A DNA stretch of 64,000 nt from Thiodiazotropha sp040506975 (lineage in GTDB: Bacteria; Pseudomonadota; Gammaproteobacteria; Chromatiales; Chromatiaceae), in assembly GCA_965211775.1 (NCBI GenBank), contig OZ242974.1:372001-436000 (forward strand). Reading direction: 5' to 3'. The notes under the pieces were generated by a model. It saw only the letters and a program-made list of their open reading frames with translations. It did not search any database and was not told the origin of the DNA. Within the stretch, counting starts at the first letter, position 1. The number at the start of each line of letters is the position of its first letter. The translations under genes and the position numbers were made by a program. Below, in pieces: positions 26,700 to 36,088 of the stretch.

Positions 26700-28979
26700 A
26701 TGAATCTGGTTATTGTTGAATCGCCGGCAAAGGCAAAAACCATCAAAAAGTACCTCGGTGGAAACTTCGAGGTAATGGCCTCCTACGGCCACGTGAGGGA
26801 CCTAATTCCCAAAGAGGGCGCGGTCGATCCCGACAAGGGTTTCGCCATGAAATACCAGGTGATCGAGCGCAACGACCGCCATGTCCAAGCCATCACAAAG
26901 GCACTGAAAAAATCTGAAGCCCTCTACCTGGCGACCGACCCCGACCGAGAAGGCGAGGCCATCTCCTGGCACCTTTCCGAACTGCTCAAGCAGCGCGGCA
27001 AGCTCAAGGACAAACCGGTCTACCGGGTCGTATTCAACGAAATCACCAAAAAAGCGGTGAATGACGCCATATCCAATCCCCGCGAGCTTTCCCATGAGCT
27101 GGTCGATGCTCAGCAGGCGCGCAGGGCGCTTGACTACCTGGTGGGTTTCAACCTCTCGCCCCTGTTATGGAAAAAGGTTCGCAGAGGCCTCTCGGCAGGC
27201 CGCGTACAGAGCCCAGCCCTGCGCATGATCGTGGAAAGGGAACATGAGATCGAGGCCTTCAAGGCGGAAGAGTTCTGGACCATAGAAGCGGACACCGAAA
27301 AAGAGAAACAGGGTTTCTCCGCACGCCTCACCCACTACCGGGGTGAAAAGCTGGAAAAGTTCAGCATTACCGACGAGACCGGCGCCAAGGCTGCCGAAAA
27401 ACAGCTGTTGCAGGCAGGCAGCGGCGGCCTGCTGGTGGACAAGGTCGAGAAGAAACAGCGCAAACGCAATCCCGCCCCACCCTTTACCACCTCCACCCTG
27501 CAACAGGAGGCGGCGCGCAAGCTGGGTTTCACGACGCAACGCACCATGCGCACCGCGCAGCAGCTTTATGAGGGGGTGGATGTCGGTCAGGGCACCGTCG
27601 GCCTGATCACATACATGCGTACCGACTCGGTTCACCTGGCGGACGAAGCCCTGGCTGAGATCCGGGAGCTGATCGGCAAGCGCTATGGCAACGATCAGTT
27701 GCCCCCCTCGGTGCGCCACTTCAAGACCAAGTCCAAGAATGCCCAGGAGGCCCATGAAGCGGTCCGGCCCACCTCGGTAATGCGCATACCGGAAGAGATC
27801 AAAAGTCACCTGACCAAGGATCAGGCCAGACTCTATGAACTGATCTGGAAAAGGTCGGTCGCCTGTCAGATGATTCACGCCACCATCCACATGGTGGCCG
27901 CCGATCTGCAGTGCGGCGAGGGCAATCTCTTCCGCGCCAACGGCTCGGTGATCGCCAAACCCGGCTTCATCACGGTCTATCAGGAAGGGCTCGATGACGG
28001 CGCCAAGAGCGACAGCGATGAAAAGCTACTACCGCCGCTGCAGGAGGGGGAGACACTGCCCCTGAATGCGATCCGCCCCGAGCAGCACTTTACCGAGCCG
28101 CCGCCCCGCTATAGCGAGGCGAGCCTGGTGAAGGCCCTTGAGGAGTACGGTATCGGCCGTCCCTCGACCTACGCCTCCATCATCTCCACCCTGCAGGATC
28201 GTGAGTATGTGGTGCTGGAGAAGAAGCGTTTCAAGCCCACCGATGTGGGCCGGGTGGTGAACAGATTCCTCACCGACTACTTTACCCGCTACGTGGACTA
28301 CGGCTTCACCGCCAATCTGGAGGATGAACTCGATGCCGTCTCCCGCGGTGAAGAGGATTGGATACCGCTGTTGAGCAAGTTCTGGGGGCCGTTCAAGGAG
28401 CAGATCGACCATACCCAGGAGAATGTGAAACGCAGCGATGTGACCCATGAGGCCCTGGATGAGGCCTGTCCCAGCTGCGGCTCACCGCTCTCCATTCGCC
28501 TCGGCCGGCACGGCCGCTTCATCGGCTGCACCAACTACCCCGCCTGCGACTACACCCGGGACCTGAACGCGGACACCAGCGAGAAGGAAGAACCGGAAGT
28601 GGTGGAAGGACGCAGCTGCCCTGAATGCAGCGCTGAACTGGTCATCAAGCGCGGCCGTTACGGCAAATTCATCGGCTGCTCCAACTATCCGAAATGCCGC
28701 TATATCGAACCGCTGGAGAAGCCGGAGGATACAAGCGTTAGCTGCCCCAAGTGCAGCAAAGGCACGCTGCTGAAGCGAAAATCCCGGCGCGGCAAGATCT
28801 TCTACTCCTGTTCCACCTACCCGGATTGCGACTACGCTGTCTGGAATGAACCGGTCGCCGAACCCTGCCCCAACTGCGGCTGGCCGGTGCTGACCATCAA
28901 GACCACCAAGCGCAAGGGGACAGAGAAGGTCTGTCCGCAAAAGGACTGCTCATTCAGCGAGCCCTTCGAAGAGGGTTGA
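26700..28979 (+). CDS. topA: DNA topoisomerase I
   Basis: 759-aa type IA topoisomerase that relaxes negative supercoils. The TOPRIM domain has LVIVESPAKAKTI with the catalytic Glu and ATDPDREGEAISWH. The active-site tyrosine is in GLITYMRTDSVHL (about residue 308). The C-terminus has four zinc-ribbon-like Cys4 modules (CPSC, CPEC, CPKC and CPNC starts), the last degenerate. ATG 26700 begins the canonical MNLVIVESPAKAK; the frame extends upstream without a site. Confidence 0.97.
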   Translation: MNLVIVESPAKAKTIKKYLGGNFEVMASYGHVRDLIPKEGAVDPDKGFAMKYQVIERNDRHVQAITKALKKSEALYLATDPDREGEAISWHLSELLKQRGKLKDKPVYRVVFNEITKKAVNDAISNPRELSHELVDAQQARRALDYLVGFNLSPLLWKKVRRGLSAGRVQSPALRMIVEREHEIEAFKAEEFWTIEADTEKEKQGFSARLTHYRGEKLEKFSITDETGAKAAEKQLLQAGSGGLLVDKVEKKQRKRNPAPPFTTSTLQQEAARKLGFTTQRTMRTAQQLYEGVDVGQGTVGLITYMRTDSVHLADEALAEIRELIGKRYGNDQLPPSVRHFKTKSKNAQEAHEAVRPTSVMRIPEEIKSHLTKDQARLYELIWKRSVACQMIHATIHMVAADLQCGEGNLFRANGSVIAKPGFITVYQEGLDDGAKSDSDEKLLPPLQEGETLPLNAIRPEQHFTEPPPRYSEASLVKALEEYGIGRPSTYASIISTLQDREYVVLEKKRFKPTDVGRVVNRFLTDYFTRYVDYGFTANLEDELDAVSRGEEDWIPLLSKFWGPFKEQIDHTQENVKRSDVTHEALDEACPSCGSPLSIRLGRHGRFIGCTNYPACDYTRDLNADTSEKEEPEVVEGRSCPECSAELVIKRGRYGKFIGCSNYPKCRYIEPLEKPEDTSVSCPKCSKGTLLKRKSRRGKIFYSCSTYPDCDYAVWNEPVAEPCPNCGWPVLTIKTTKRKGTEKVCPQKDCSFSEPFEEG

Positions 28980-28984
28980 TTCCG

Positions 28985-29188
28985 GTCCGCGAATGAACGC
29001 GAATAAACGCAAATGTTATGTAGGGTGCGGCTTGCCGCACCGTTAAACCATCCAGATACGCCAGTGCCACACTGATGATTGTGTATTGGTGCGGCAAGCC
29101 GCACCCTACCTCCAGATTGCTAGTTCTCATGCTCCCGCGTGGGAACGATATATAAAACATTTGCGTTTATTCGCGTTCATTTGCGGAC
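28985..29188. repeat. Palindromic intergenic element, GTCCGCAAATGAACGC family (2)
   Basis: Arms of about 31 bp at 28985-29015 and, inverted, 29158-29188 (the complement of GTCCGCAAATGAACGCGAAT). Inside are a second palindrome, TAGGGTGCGGCTTGCCGCAC with its inverse near 29085-29108, and a GCTCCCGCGTGGGAACGATA unit near 29131. It lies between the convergent ends of topA and the YqiA-like gene and has the same composition as 6143-6378. Confidence 0.88.
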
Positions 29189-29195
29189 TTTTTAA

Positions 29196-29783
29196 CTATA
29201 CAAAAGCATCGTGAATCTCTCTGATGATCACGACCGCCTCCTCCATGTGGTCGAAGGCGTGGCTCCCCCCCTCGAAACAGTGGATGTTGCCGATCCCCTG
29301 ATAGATCCCCTCTGCGATACGGTAGTCGATCAGTTCATCCCCCTTGTCGAGCAGCAGGGTTGTCGGCACCCCTTCGGCGCTTGGTTCCACCGCATAGTGC
29401 CGTGTGTCGGCCACCATCTCCGATGAGAGACAGTAGCGCTCATCCAGGGCCTGATTGTACTGCCAGCCTATCACCTGTTGCAGCAGCTCCCAGGGCTGCA
29501 GGGCGGGATTGATCATCACCAGGTGGTGAATCTGCAGCCGTTGCGCCAGCCAGGCGCCGTAGAACCCTCCCATGGAGCTCCCCACCATGACCGAAGGTTC
29601 GTCAGCACTATTCTCATCCGCCATCAGAGGCTGCAGGGTTTGAGTCAGCGATTCGACAGCTTTCGCCGCAGTATGGGCGGGATAGGTCGGGCTGATGACC
29701 TGTATGCCGGGGAGCGATGCGCTCAACACCGCCGCCTTGCCGGAACTGCCGGCACTGTTGAGTCCATGGAGATAGATGATCAC
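29196..29783 (-). CDS. YqiA/YcfP family esterase (alpha/beta hydrolase)
   Basis: 195-aa alpha/beta hydrolase. The N-terminus VIIYLHGLNSAGSSGKA gives the oxyanion segment. The nucleophile Ser is in VGSSMGGFYGAWLA, the acid in LLLDKGDELIDY, and the His in FEGGSHAFDHM. This matches the UPF0227 family of small esterases. A GTG at 29783 is taken as start because it gives the family length; the frame continues to 29975, but that part shows no family similarity. The natural substrate is unknown. Confidence 0.8.
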   Translation of the reverse strand: MIIYLHGLNSAGSSGKAAVLSASLPGIQVISPTYPAHTAAKAVESLTQTLQPLMADENSADEPSVMVGSSMGGFYGAWLAQRLQIHHLVMINPALQPWELLQQVIGWQYNQALDERYCLSSEMVADTRHYAVEPSAEGVPTTLLLDKGDELIDYRIAEGIYQGIGNIHCFEGGSHAFDHMEEAVVIIREIHDAFV

Positions 29784-30001
29784 GATACCAGGAATAGTAA
29801 TGTTCGGGATGAATCGGGTTATAAGGCCATTCGGGTCAAGCGCCGGAAAGATGTATAATAAAACGAATTGAACGGAGTCGGCCACTTGAAGGGATTTCAT
29901 CACCACATCGCTTCCCTCTCGACAATCAGCACTCCGCATACACCAGCGTCCGGGCGAAAAAGTAAATCGAACCACGGCCTATTTCAGGGATTGGCGTCAG
30001 C

Positions 30002-30775
30002 GTGAAACTGCTAAATCATATAAAAAGGGTCCCTCGGTATATTCGCAAAAACGGTATTGCAAGCTTTGTCAGCTACCTGATGACGACCGCACTGCTCACG
30101 GGCTTCAGCTGGCTGCTGATCCCCTTCAAGAAAAGAATCGACACAGATTCCTTCTACCGGGTTTTCAACCGCTTCATTGAATCGGTCAACGATATGGAGC
30201 AGGCGACGCTGCTTGAGATCGGATCGAGGAACGTGACCGGCGTGGTTTGGCGCGAGGTATTCAGTCCAACCGTCAACTATACGGGAATGGATATCCATGC
30301 GGGCGAAAACGTCGACGTGGCCGGAGACGTTCATACACTCTCGTCGCTTCTTCCCGGCGAGCACTACGATGCCGTCTTTTCGGTATCGGTGTTCGAACAT
30401 CTGGCAATGCCGTGGCAGGCGGTCATCGAGATCAACAAGGTGCTCAAAACCGGAGGATTGCTCTATATCTCCACCCACCCGGTCAGGCCGCCGCATGAAT
30501 TGCCCTGGGACTTCTGGCGCTTTTCTCGGGAAACCTTCAAGACCCTGTTGAATGAGAAAACAGGCTTCGAGATAGTGGAGTGCCAGGAAGGCACACCGGG
30601 AAGAATCCTCTCCCTGTCCCACGACCACACAACGTCGGGGATACACCTGGTACCCGTCAATCTGAGTATCGCCGTCCTGGCGCGAAAAACCGCTGCGCCC
30701 GATCCCGGACTATCATGGGAGACCCCTGTCGCAGGGATACTTCAGACATCCTATCCCAAGGGTACTGCCACTTGA
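30002..30775 (+). CDS. Class I SAM-dependent methyltransferase
   Basis: 257-aa protein starting at GTG 30002. A hydrophobic segment near residues 25-42 (LMTTALLTGFSWLLIPF) could anchor it in the membrane. It is followed by a methyltransferase-11-like fold with LLEIGSRNVTG (motif I), YTGMDIHAGENVDV and YDAVFSVSVFEHLAMP. A segment PPHELPWDFWRFS resembles methyltransferases found in glycan or lipid gene clusters. The substrate is unknown. It is immediately upstream of the cobalamin riboswitch but probably not part of that operon. Confidence 0.7.
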   Translation: MKLLNHIKRVPRYIRKNGIASFVSYLMTTALLTGFSWLLIPFKKRIDTDSFYRVFNRFIESVNDMEQATLLEIGSRNVTGVVWREVFSPTVNYTGMDIHAGENVDVAGDVHTLSSLLPGEHYDAVFSVSVFEHLAMPWQAVIEINKVLKTGGLLYISTHPVRPPHELPWDFWRFSRETFKTLLNEKTGFEIVECQEGTPGRILSLSHDHTTSGIHLVPVNLSIAVLARKTAAPDPGLSWETPVAGILQTSYPKGTAT

Positions 30776-30799
30776 CCCAACCCTATCATCACTGTAGTT

Positions 30800-30980
30800 T
30801 TGTCGCCTGCCTCAGGTGCCCGGCGTAAGCCGGGGTAAACGGGAAGCAGGTGAGACGCCTGCACTGCCCCCGCAACGGTAAACAGACGGGATGCCGCAAC
30901 AGGCCACTGTGGATTCAAACCATGGGAAGGCGCGACATCCGGCGAAAACAGTCTGTGAGTCCGGATACCGGCCTGGGCGA
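30800..30980 (+). promoter_or_regulatory. Cobalamin (AdoCbl) riboswitch
   Basis: The leader upstream of btuB has the full set of cobalamin-riboswitch signatures in order: CAGGTGCCCGG, GGGAAGCAGGTG, the B12 box-like CTGCCCCCGCAACGGTAA, GCCACTG, GGGAAGG and GTGAGTCCGGATACCGGCCTG. When B12 is present such elements lower expression of uptake genes, in gram-negatives usually by blocking translation. About 125 nt separate the aptamer from the btuB GTG. Confidence 0.97.
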
Positions 30981-31105
30981 TTCGCTGTGTTGCGGTGGGC
31001 GGCATGGGGACGCGCCCGGCAGATTCAGCGCTGATCCGTCTCTCCTCCCTCCGCACACACTCAACCCAACCATCGGCGCGGGTGTGCGTCATCGGGAGTC
31101 CTACT

Positions 31106-33064
31106 GTGAAACTTTCCATCAATGGCCGCCGGTTAACAGCCGGCATCTTGTTGTTAACAAATTTACCGCTACTGGCGGCAGCTCATCTACCCACCATCGT
31201 CATCAGCGCCTCGCGCACGGAACAGACGAGTATCGAAACCCCCGCCGCCATCACCGTGATCGAGCGGGACGAGATCGAACAGAGCGGCGCGCACAACCTG
31301 CAACAACTGCTGCAGTCCCGTAGCGGCATCCAGATCAACAGCCTCTACGGCGACGGCAGCCAGGCCACCATCGACATGCGGGGGTTCGGCCCCACGGCGG
31401 GCTCCAACACCCTGATCCTGGTGGACGGACGGCGCCTCAACAACTCCGGCGACATCGCCGCGCCGGACCTCAACGCCATCGACCTGCGCCGGGTGGCGCG
31501 GATCGAGATCGTCCAGGGCAGCGCCGGCACCCTCTACGGCAACCAGGCGGTGGGCGGCATGGTCAACATCATCACCCGTGAGCCTGAGGCATTCTCCGCC
31601 CACATCGCGGCCGCCGCCGGCAGCTACAATGGCCGCGAAGGCTATGCCCACATCAGCAACCGGCTCGACAACGGGCTGGCCTACCGCTTCTCCGCCAAGC
31701 GCCGCATCAGCGACAACTACCGCGATAACAACGAGACGGACCGCAACGATTTCAATCTGCGCCTCGACTATCAATACGCGAACGGGGGTATCTTCTTCGA
31801 GCAACAACGGGTCGATGACTTTCAGCAACTGCCGGGCTCACTCTTCGCGGACGAGCGCTCGCAGAACCGCAGGCAGTCCGCCGCCGCCTACGCCGGCGAC
31901 TTCAGCGAAACCGAGACAGACGTCAGCCGGATCGGCCTGCAGCAGCAGTTGGGACCCTACTGGTCCTTCGAAGGCGAGCTGACCCACCGCGACAACGACC
32001 GGGAGTTCCAAACCGGCTTCCGCACCTTCCCCGGTTCACTCGCCACCCAGGACAGAACCGTCAAAGGCTTTAATCCCCGTTTCATCGGCGTCTACCCGAT
32101 GGCCCATGGCGAGGGCCGGGTGACCGTCGGCGCCGACCTGGAGCGCACCGACTATGCACTCCGGAGCAGCTTCGGTCCGACCCTGCTCGATCAATCGGTG
32201 GATGCCGTCTATGCCCAAGTCACCCTGCCCGCCACCGACCGCATCTCGGTCACCGGCGGTTTTCGTCACGCCTCGGTAGACAATGCGATCGAGAGCTTCG
32301 CCGGTGTCGACCGGCTGGACGACTCGGAAAGCGTCGGCGCCCTCGGCATCAGCCTGCAGGCGAACGACTCCCTGCGTCTCTTCGTGCGTGTCGACGAGAA
32401 TTTCCGCTTCGCCACCGTGGACGAACATACCAACCCGGTCTTCGGCCAGCCGGTGGGCCTGGAGAATCAGACCGGCATCTCCCATGAGGCGGGCGCCGAG
32501 TGGCGCAGGCCCGGCTTCTACGCCAAGCTGGTGATCTACCGGCTCGACCTCGACAACGAAATCAGCTTCGACGCCTCCGGCTTCAGCAATATCAACCTGG
32601 ACGAGACACGACGCGAAGGCGCCACGCTGGAGGGCAGCTGGCAGATCCGTCCCGATCTCACGTTGCACGGCAGCCTCACCTACACCGACCCCCGCATCTC
32701 CGCCGGTCCCTTTGACGGCAACCGCATCCCCCTGGTGGCCGCCCGTAGCGGCCGGATTTCCGGTGACTGGCGCCTCTCCCCCATGTGGAATCTCTTTGCC
32801 GAAAGCCTCTTCAGCAGCCAACGGGTACTGGGAGGGGATTTCAGCAACAGCTTCGAGCAGCTGCCCGGCTACGGCCTCCTCAACCTGGGCTCGCAATTCA
32901 CCACCGGCCCCTGGCGCATCGGCCTGCGGATCGATAACCTGCTCGATAAACAGTACTCGAATGCCGGCGCTGTCGGATTCGATGCCGGCTTCACAAGAAG
33001 CGCCGCCTTCTTCCCGGCGCCGGAGCGAAACCTGTGGTTGACCCTGAACTACCGCATCGAATAG
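31106..33064 (+). CDS. btuB: TonB-dependent cobalamin receptor BtuB
   Basis: 652-aa outer-membrane receptor for vitamin B12. Signal peptide (about residues 1-23), TonB-box-like PTIVISASR, plug domain with IDMRGFGPTAGSNTLILVDGRRLN and GTLYGNQAVGGMVNIITR, then a 22-strand barrel, as in the family, ending in the aromatic-terminated LNYRIE. GTG at 31106 is chosen because GGGAG lies 7 nt upstream. Substrate assignment rests on the cobalamin riboswitch and on btuFCD directly downstream. The frame upstream to 30995 is riboswitch leader. Confidence 0.93.
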   Translation: MKLSINGRRLTAGILLLTNLPLLAAAHLPTIVISASRTEQTSIETPAAITVIERDEIEQSGAHNLQQLLQSRSGIQINSLYGDGSQATIDMRGFGPTAGSNTLILVDGRRLNNSGDIAAPDLNAIDLRRVARIEIVQGSAGTLYGNQAVGGMVNIITREPEAFSAHIAAAAGSYNGREGYAHISNRLDNGLAYRFSAKRRISDNYRDNNETDRNDFNLRLDYQYANGGIFFEQQRVDDFQQLPGSLFADERSQNRRQSAAAYAGDFSETETDVSRIGLQQQLGPYWSFEGELTHRDNDREFQTGFRTFPGSLATQDRTVKGFNPRFIGVYPMAHGEGRVTVGADLERTDYALRSSFGPTLLDQSVDAVYAQVTLPATDRISVTGGFRHASVDNAIESFAGVDRLDDSESVGALGISLQANDSLRLFVRVDENFRFATVDEHTNPVFGQPVGLENQTGISHEAGAEWRRPGFYAKLVIYRLDLDNEISFDASGFSNINLDETRREGATLEGSWQIRPDLTLHGSLTYTDPRISAGPFDGNRIPLVAARSGRISGDWRLSPMWNLFAESLFSSQRVLGGDFSNSFEQLPGYGLLNLGSQFTTGPWRIGLRIDNLLDKQYSNAGAVGFDAGFTRSAAFFPAPERNLWLTLNYRIE

Positions 33065-33067
33065 GTT

Positions 33068-33895
33068 ATGCAGATTAAAGCGATCGCCACACTGCTGATG
33101 CTCATCTCAGGCATGGCTGTCGCCGCCGAGCCACCCCGACGGGTGGTCTCGGTGAATCTCTGCAGCGATCAGCTGCTGCTGATGCTGGCCGACCCCCAAC
33201 AGGTGGCGTCGGTCAGCTACCTATCCCGGAATCCCGACAGCTCCTTCGTGGCGGCCGCGGCCGCGGCCTATCCCCTCAACCATGCCCGGGCCGAGGAGAT
33301 CATCCGTCTCAAACCCGATCTGGTATTGGTCACCCCCCACACCAATCCACGTCTGCAAACGACCCTCGAGCAGCTGGGCTACCCGCTGCATCAACTCTCC
33401 CTCGGCCATCGCCTGGACGATATCGTTGAGGATATTCGCCAACTCGCCGCCCGGCTGGCCCAGAAGTCGCGGGGCGAATCGCTGATACAACAGATGCGGC
33501 GACGCTTGCAGTCCGGCACAGCGGAACCCACACCCCCGCCGACGGCGATCTTCCTGCAACCCCGCGGCTATACCAGCGGCCGCGACACCCTGCAGGACGA
33601 AGCCCTGCGACTCGCGGGCTGGCACAACCTGGCCGCACAGCAGGGCGTCGAAGGCTATACCCCGGTGCCGCTGGAGCAGGTCCTGCACTGGCAACCCGGG
33701 ACCCTCTTCACCTCAGCCTATAACGGCGCGGGGGATTCCCTGGCGGAGAGACAGCTGCGCCACCCCGTCCTGCAACGCCTGCTGGCGGACAATCCCATGG
33801 TGGAGATACCCTACAAGTACTGGATCTGCCCCGGGCCGATGCTGGCCGATGCCGTGGCGCTGCTACGTGAGGCGAGAGAGAGAAAGAACAATTAA
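33068..33895 (+). CDS. btuF: Cobalamin ABC transporter substrate-binding protein
   Basis: 275-aa periplasmic binding protein with a signal peptide (about 19 residues). It has the two-lobe helical-backbone fold of the BtuF/FhuD class, with RVVSVNLCSDQLLLML, IIRLKPDLVLVTPH and a C-terminal YKYWICPGPMLADAVALL. It starts 3 bp after btuB and delivers B12 to BtuCD. Some copies of this class bind haem or siderophores, but the riboswitch points to cobalamin. Confidence 0.9.
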   Translation: MQIKAIATLLMLISGMAVAAEPPRRVVSVNLCSDQLLLMLADPQQVASVSYLSRNPDSSFVAAAAAAYPLNHARAEEIIRLKPDLVLVTPHTNPRLQTTLEQLGYPLHQLSLGHRLDDIVEDIRQLAARLAQKSRGESLIQQMRRRLQSGTAEPTPPPTAIFLQPRGYTSGRDTLQDEALRLAGWHNLAAQQGVEGYTPVPLEQVLHWQPGTLFTSAYNGAGDSLAERQLRHPVLQRLLADNPMVEIPYKYWICPGPMLADAVALLREARERKNN

Positions 33896-33940
33896 ATGCC
33901 AATAACCGACCTATCTTCAACACACGGCCCTCCACCATCC

Positions 33941-34012
33941 CGTCATCCCGGCGAAGGCCGGGATCCAGGAAGGAGAGGCAGTGACTGGATCCCGGCCTTC
34001 GCCGGGATGACG
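33941..34012. repeat. REP-type perfect palindrome between btuF and btuC
   Basis: A 27-bp arm beginning CGTCATCCCGGCGAAGGCCG (33941-33967) is exactly inverted at 33986-34012, with an 18-bp spacer. It sits inside the btu operon, in the only large gap (206 bp) between its genes. A related REP occurs at 44214-44292. The RNA would form a very stable hairpin, able to attenuate or protect the transcript. Confidence 0.95.
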
Positions 34013-34101
34013 AAGATCGCCTCTGCGGAACCGCCATCGGGTTGGGAGGAGCAGCCACCACCGGTATTCCTGATCGCATACCCACCCAGCAGGCACTGCC
34101 G

Positions 34102-35103
34102 ATGATCACCTCGATCAGACAACACCGGCTGATGCTCTCCCTCGGCGGCGCCATCGTCATCGCCGCCCTGCTCTCCCTGACCATCGGCAGCCAGCCCCTG
34201 CCGCTGATGCAGGCACTGCAGGAGAGCTTCGGCGACAAACCCGGCGTCCACAGCCTGATCCTCACCGAGCTGCGCATCCCGAGAACCCTGGTGGCCCTGC
34301 TGGCCGGGGCCTCCCTCGGCCTCTGTGGCGCGGTGATGCAATCCCTGCTGCGCAATCCCCTGGCCAGCCCCGGCCTGGTCGGCAGCGCCAGCGGCGCGGC
34401 CCTGGGTGCGGTGATCACCCTCTACTTCGGCGTCGCCGGCCTCTTCGCCTACGCACTGCCGTTAGGCGGCATGGCGGGGGCCCTGCTGGCGACCCTGACG
34501 GCCTACCTCCTGGCCAGTCGCGACGGCGGCACCCTCACCCTGATCCTGGCGGGGGTCGCGGTCAACGCCTTCGCCCTGGCCCTGGTCTCCCTGCTGCTCA
34601 ACCTGGCCCCCAGCCCCTACGCGGTACAGGAGATCGCCCTCTGGATGCTCGGCTCCCTGGCCAATGTCAGCCGCAACGAACTGTGGATTCTCCTCCCCGG
34701 CACCCTGCTGGGCTGGCTGCTGATCTGGCGACAGGGCCGCCCCCTCGACCTCCTCACCCTGGGGGAGGAGACCGCCAGCTCCATGGGCGCCGACCTGCCC
34801 AACCTGAGAAGACGCCTCTTTCTCGCCGTCGCCCTGGCGGTGGGATCGGCCATCTCGGTCACCGGCGCCATCGGCTTCATCGGCCTGGTGGTGCCCCATC
34901 TGCTGCGCCCCCTGGTGGGTTACCAGCCCAGCCGGTTGCTGATCCCCAGCGCCCTGGGCGGCGCACTGCTGCTGATGCTCGCCGACATGGGGGTGCGCCT
35001 GCTGCCGGTGCAGGGCGAGATCAAGGTCGGCGTGGTCACCTCCCTCATCGGCGCCCCCTTCTTTCTCTGGCTGATCCTGCACCACAGAGGGAGGGGCCTA
35101 TGA
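34102..35103 (+). CDS. btuC: Cobalamin ABC transporter permease
   Basis: 333-aa permease of the FecCD/BtuC family with about ten transmembrane helices. Signatures: LRIPRTLVALLAGASLGLCGAVMQSLLRNPLASPGLVG, GATLARAR-like segment LGEETASSMGADLP, and the coupling-helix region GAIGFIGLVVPHLLRPLVG. The ATG at 34102 begins MITSIRQHRLML; upstream codons run into the REP palindrome. It overlaps btuD by 4 bp. Confidence 0.95.
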   Translation: MITSIRQHRLMLSLGGAIVIAALLSLTIGSQPLPLMQALQESFGDKPGVHSLILTELRIPRTLVALLAGASLGLCGAVMQSLLRNPLASPGLVGSASGAALGAVITLYFGVAGLFAYALPLGGMAGALLATLTAYLLASRDGGTLTLILAGVAVNAFALALVSLLLNLAPSPYAVQEIALWMLGSLANVSRNELWILLPGTLLGWLLIWRQGRPLDLLTLGEETASSMGADLPNLRRRLFLAVALAVGSAISVTGAIGFIGLVVPHLLRPLVGYQPSRLLIPSALGGALLLMLADMGVRLLPVQGEIKVGVVTSLIGAPFFLWLILHHRGRGL

Positions 35104-35888
35104 GCCTGCTGAACGGCAGGGCGCTCTCCCTCAGCCGAGGACAGCGGCCGATCCTCAAGGGTGTCGACATGACACTGCAACCGGGGGAGATGCTGGGCCT
35201 GATCGGTCCCAACGGCGCGGGCAAGAGCACCCTGCTGCGCATCCTCGCCGGCGTGATCGAGCCGGACGAAGGCGAGCTCACCCTCGACGGCCAAGGGGTC
35301 GAATCCCTCCCCCACCAAGCACGGGCCCGGCGTATCGCCTACCTCCCGCAACTGAGCGAGATCGCCTGGCCCATGAGCGTGGAGCGGATCATCGAACTCG
35401 GCCGCACCCCCCACCTGGAGCCCTGGCAATCCGTGGGAGAAGCGGACAGGGAGATTATCGACAGGGTCATCCGGCAGACCGATCTGCTACTGTTTCGGGA
35501 CCGCGCCTTCAACACCCTCTCCGGCGGCGAACAGGCCCGCGTCCTCCTCGCCCGCGCCCTGGTCACCGAGCCCGACATCCTGCTCGCGGACGAACCCGTC
35601 TCCGCCCTCGACCCCGCCCATCAACTCGATGTGATGAATCTGTTGAGACAGCATTGTGATAGTGGGCACTCGGTGATTGTCGTTCTGCATGATCTCAGTC
35701 TGGCGGTGCGCTACTGCCATCGACTCCAGCTCCTGCACCAGGGCTGCACCCTCGCAGAAGGATCGGCGGAAGCGGTACTCAACGAGAAGAACCTGGCCGA
35801 TGCGTATGACATTGCTTTGACTAAAACCAACGGGGCCGCTTTAAAACCCACCAGTTTGCTTTGGCGGCGGCTTCACAAAGAAGATTAA
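35100..35888 (+). CDS. btuD: Cobalamin ABC transporter ATPase
   Basis: 262-aa ATPase with Walker A GPNGAGKST, Q-loop YLPQLSE, signature LSGGEQAR, Walker B DILLADEP and switch His in VVLHDLS. The ATG overlaps the btuC stop (ATGA). With BtuC and BtuF it drives B12 across the inner membrane. It is the end of the btu operon; no cobalamin biosynthesis gene follows. Confidence 0.96.
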   Translation: MSLLNGRALSLSRGQRPILKGVDMTLQPGEMLGLIGPNGAGKSTLLRILAGVIEPDEGELTLDGQGVESLPHQARARRIAYLPQLSEIAWPMSVERIIELGRTPHLEPWQSVGEADREIIDRVIRQTDLLLFRDRAFNTLSGGEQARVLLARALVTEPDILLADEPVSALDPAHQLDVMNLLRQHCDSGHSVIVVLHDLSLAVRYCHRLQLLHQGCTLAEGSAEAVLNEKNLADAYDIALTKTNGAALKPTSLLWRRLHKED

Positions 35889-36088
35889 CTATGATCAACC
35901 AGATCCATAACTACCCTGAAAAATCTACAGCCAACGGCGCAGGAACCAGATTCCTGACTATTTAGCTTTATCGGTGACTTCTGATAACCTAAGGATAACT
36001 AAGGGAATCCGCTCTGGCAGGATGCTAATTTCCACCAACTCGAACCGACAACTGCTAATTATCTCTCGATTCCCAAACAAGGAGAGAA

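Noticed and set aside
33896..34105. Short ORF between btuF and btuC
   Set aside because: It reads through the REP palindrome and overlaps the btuC start.
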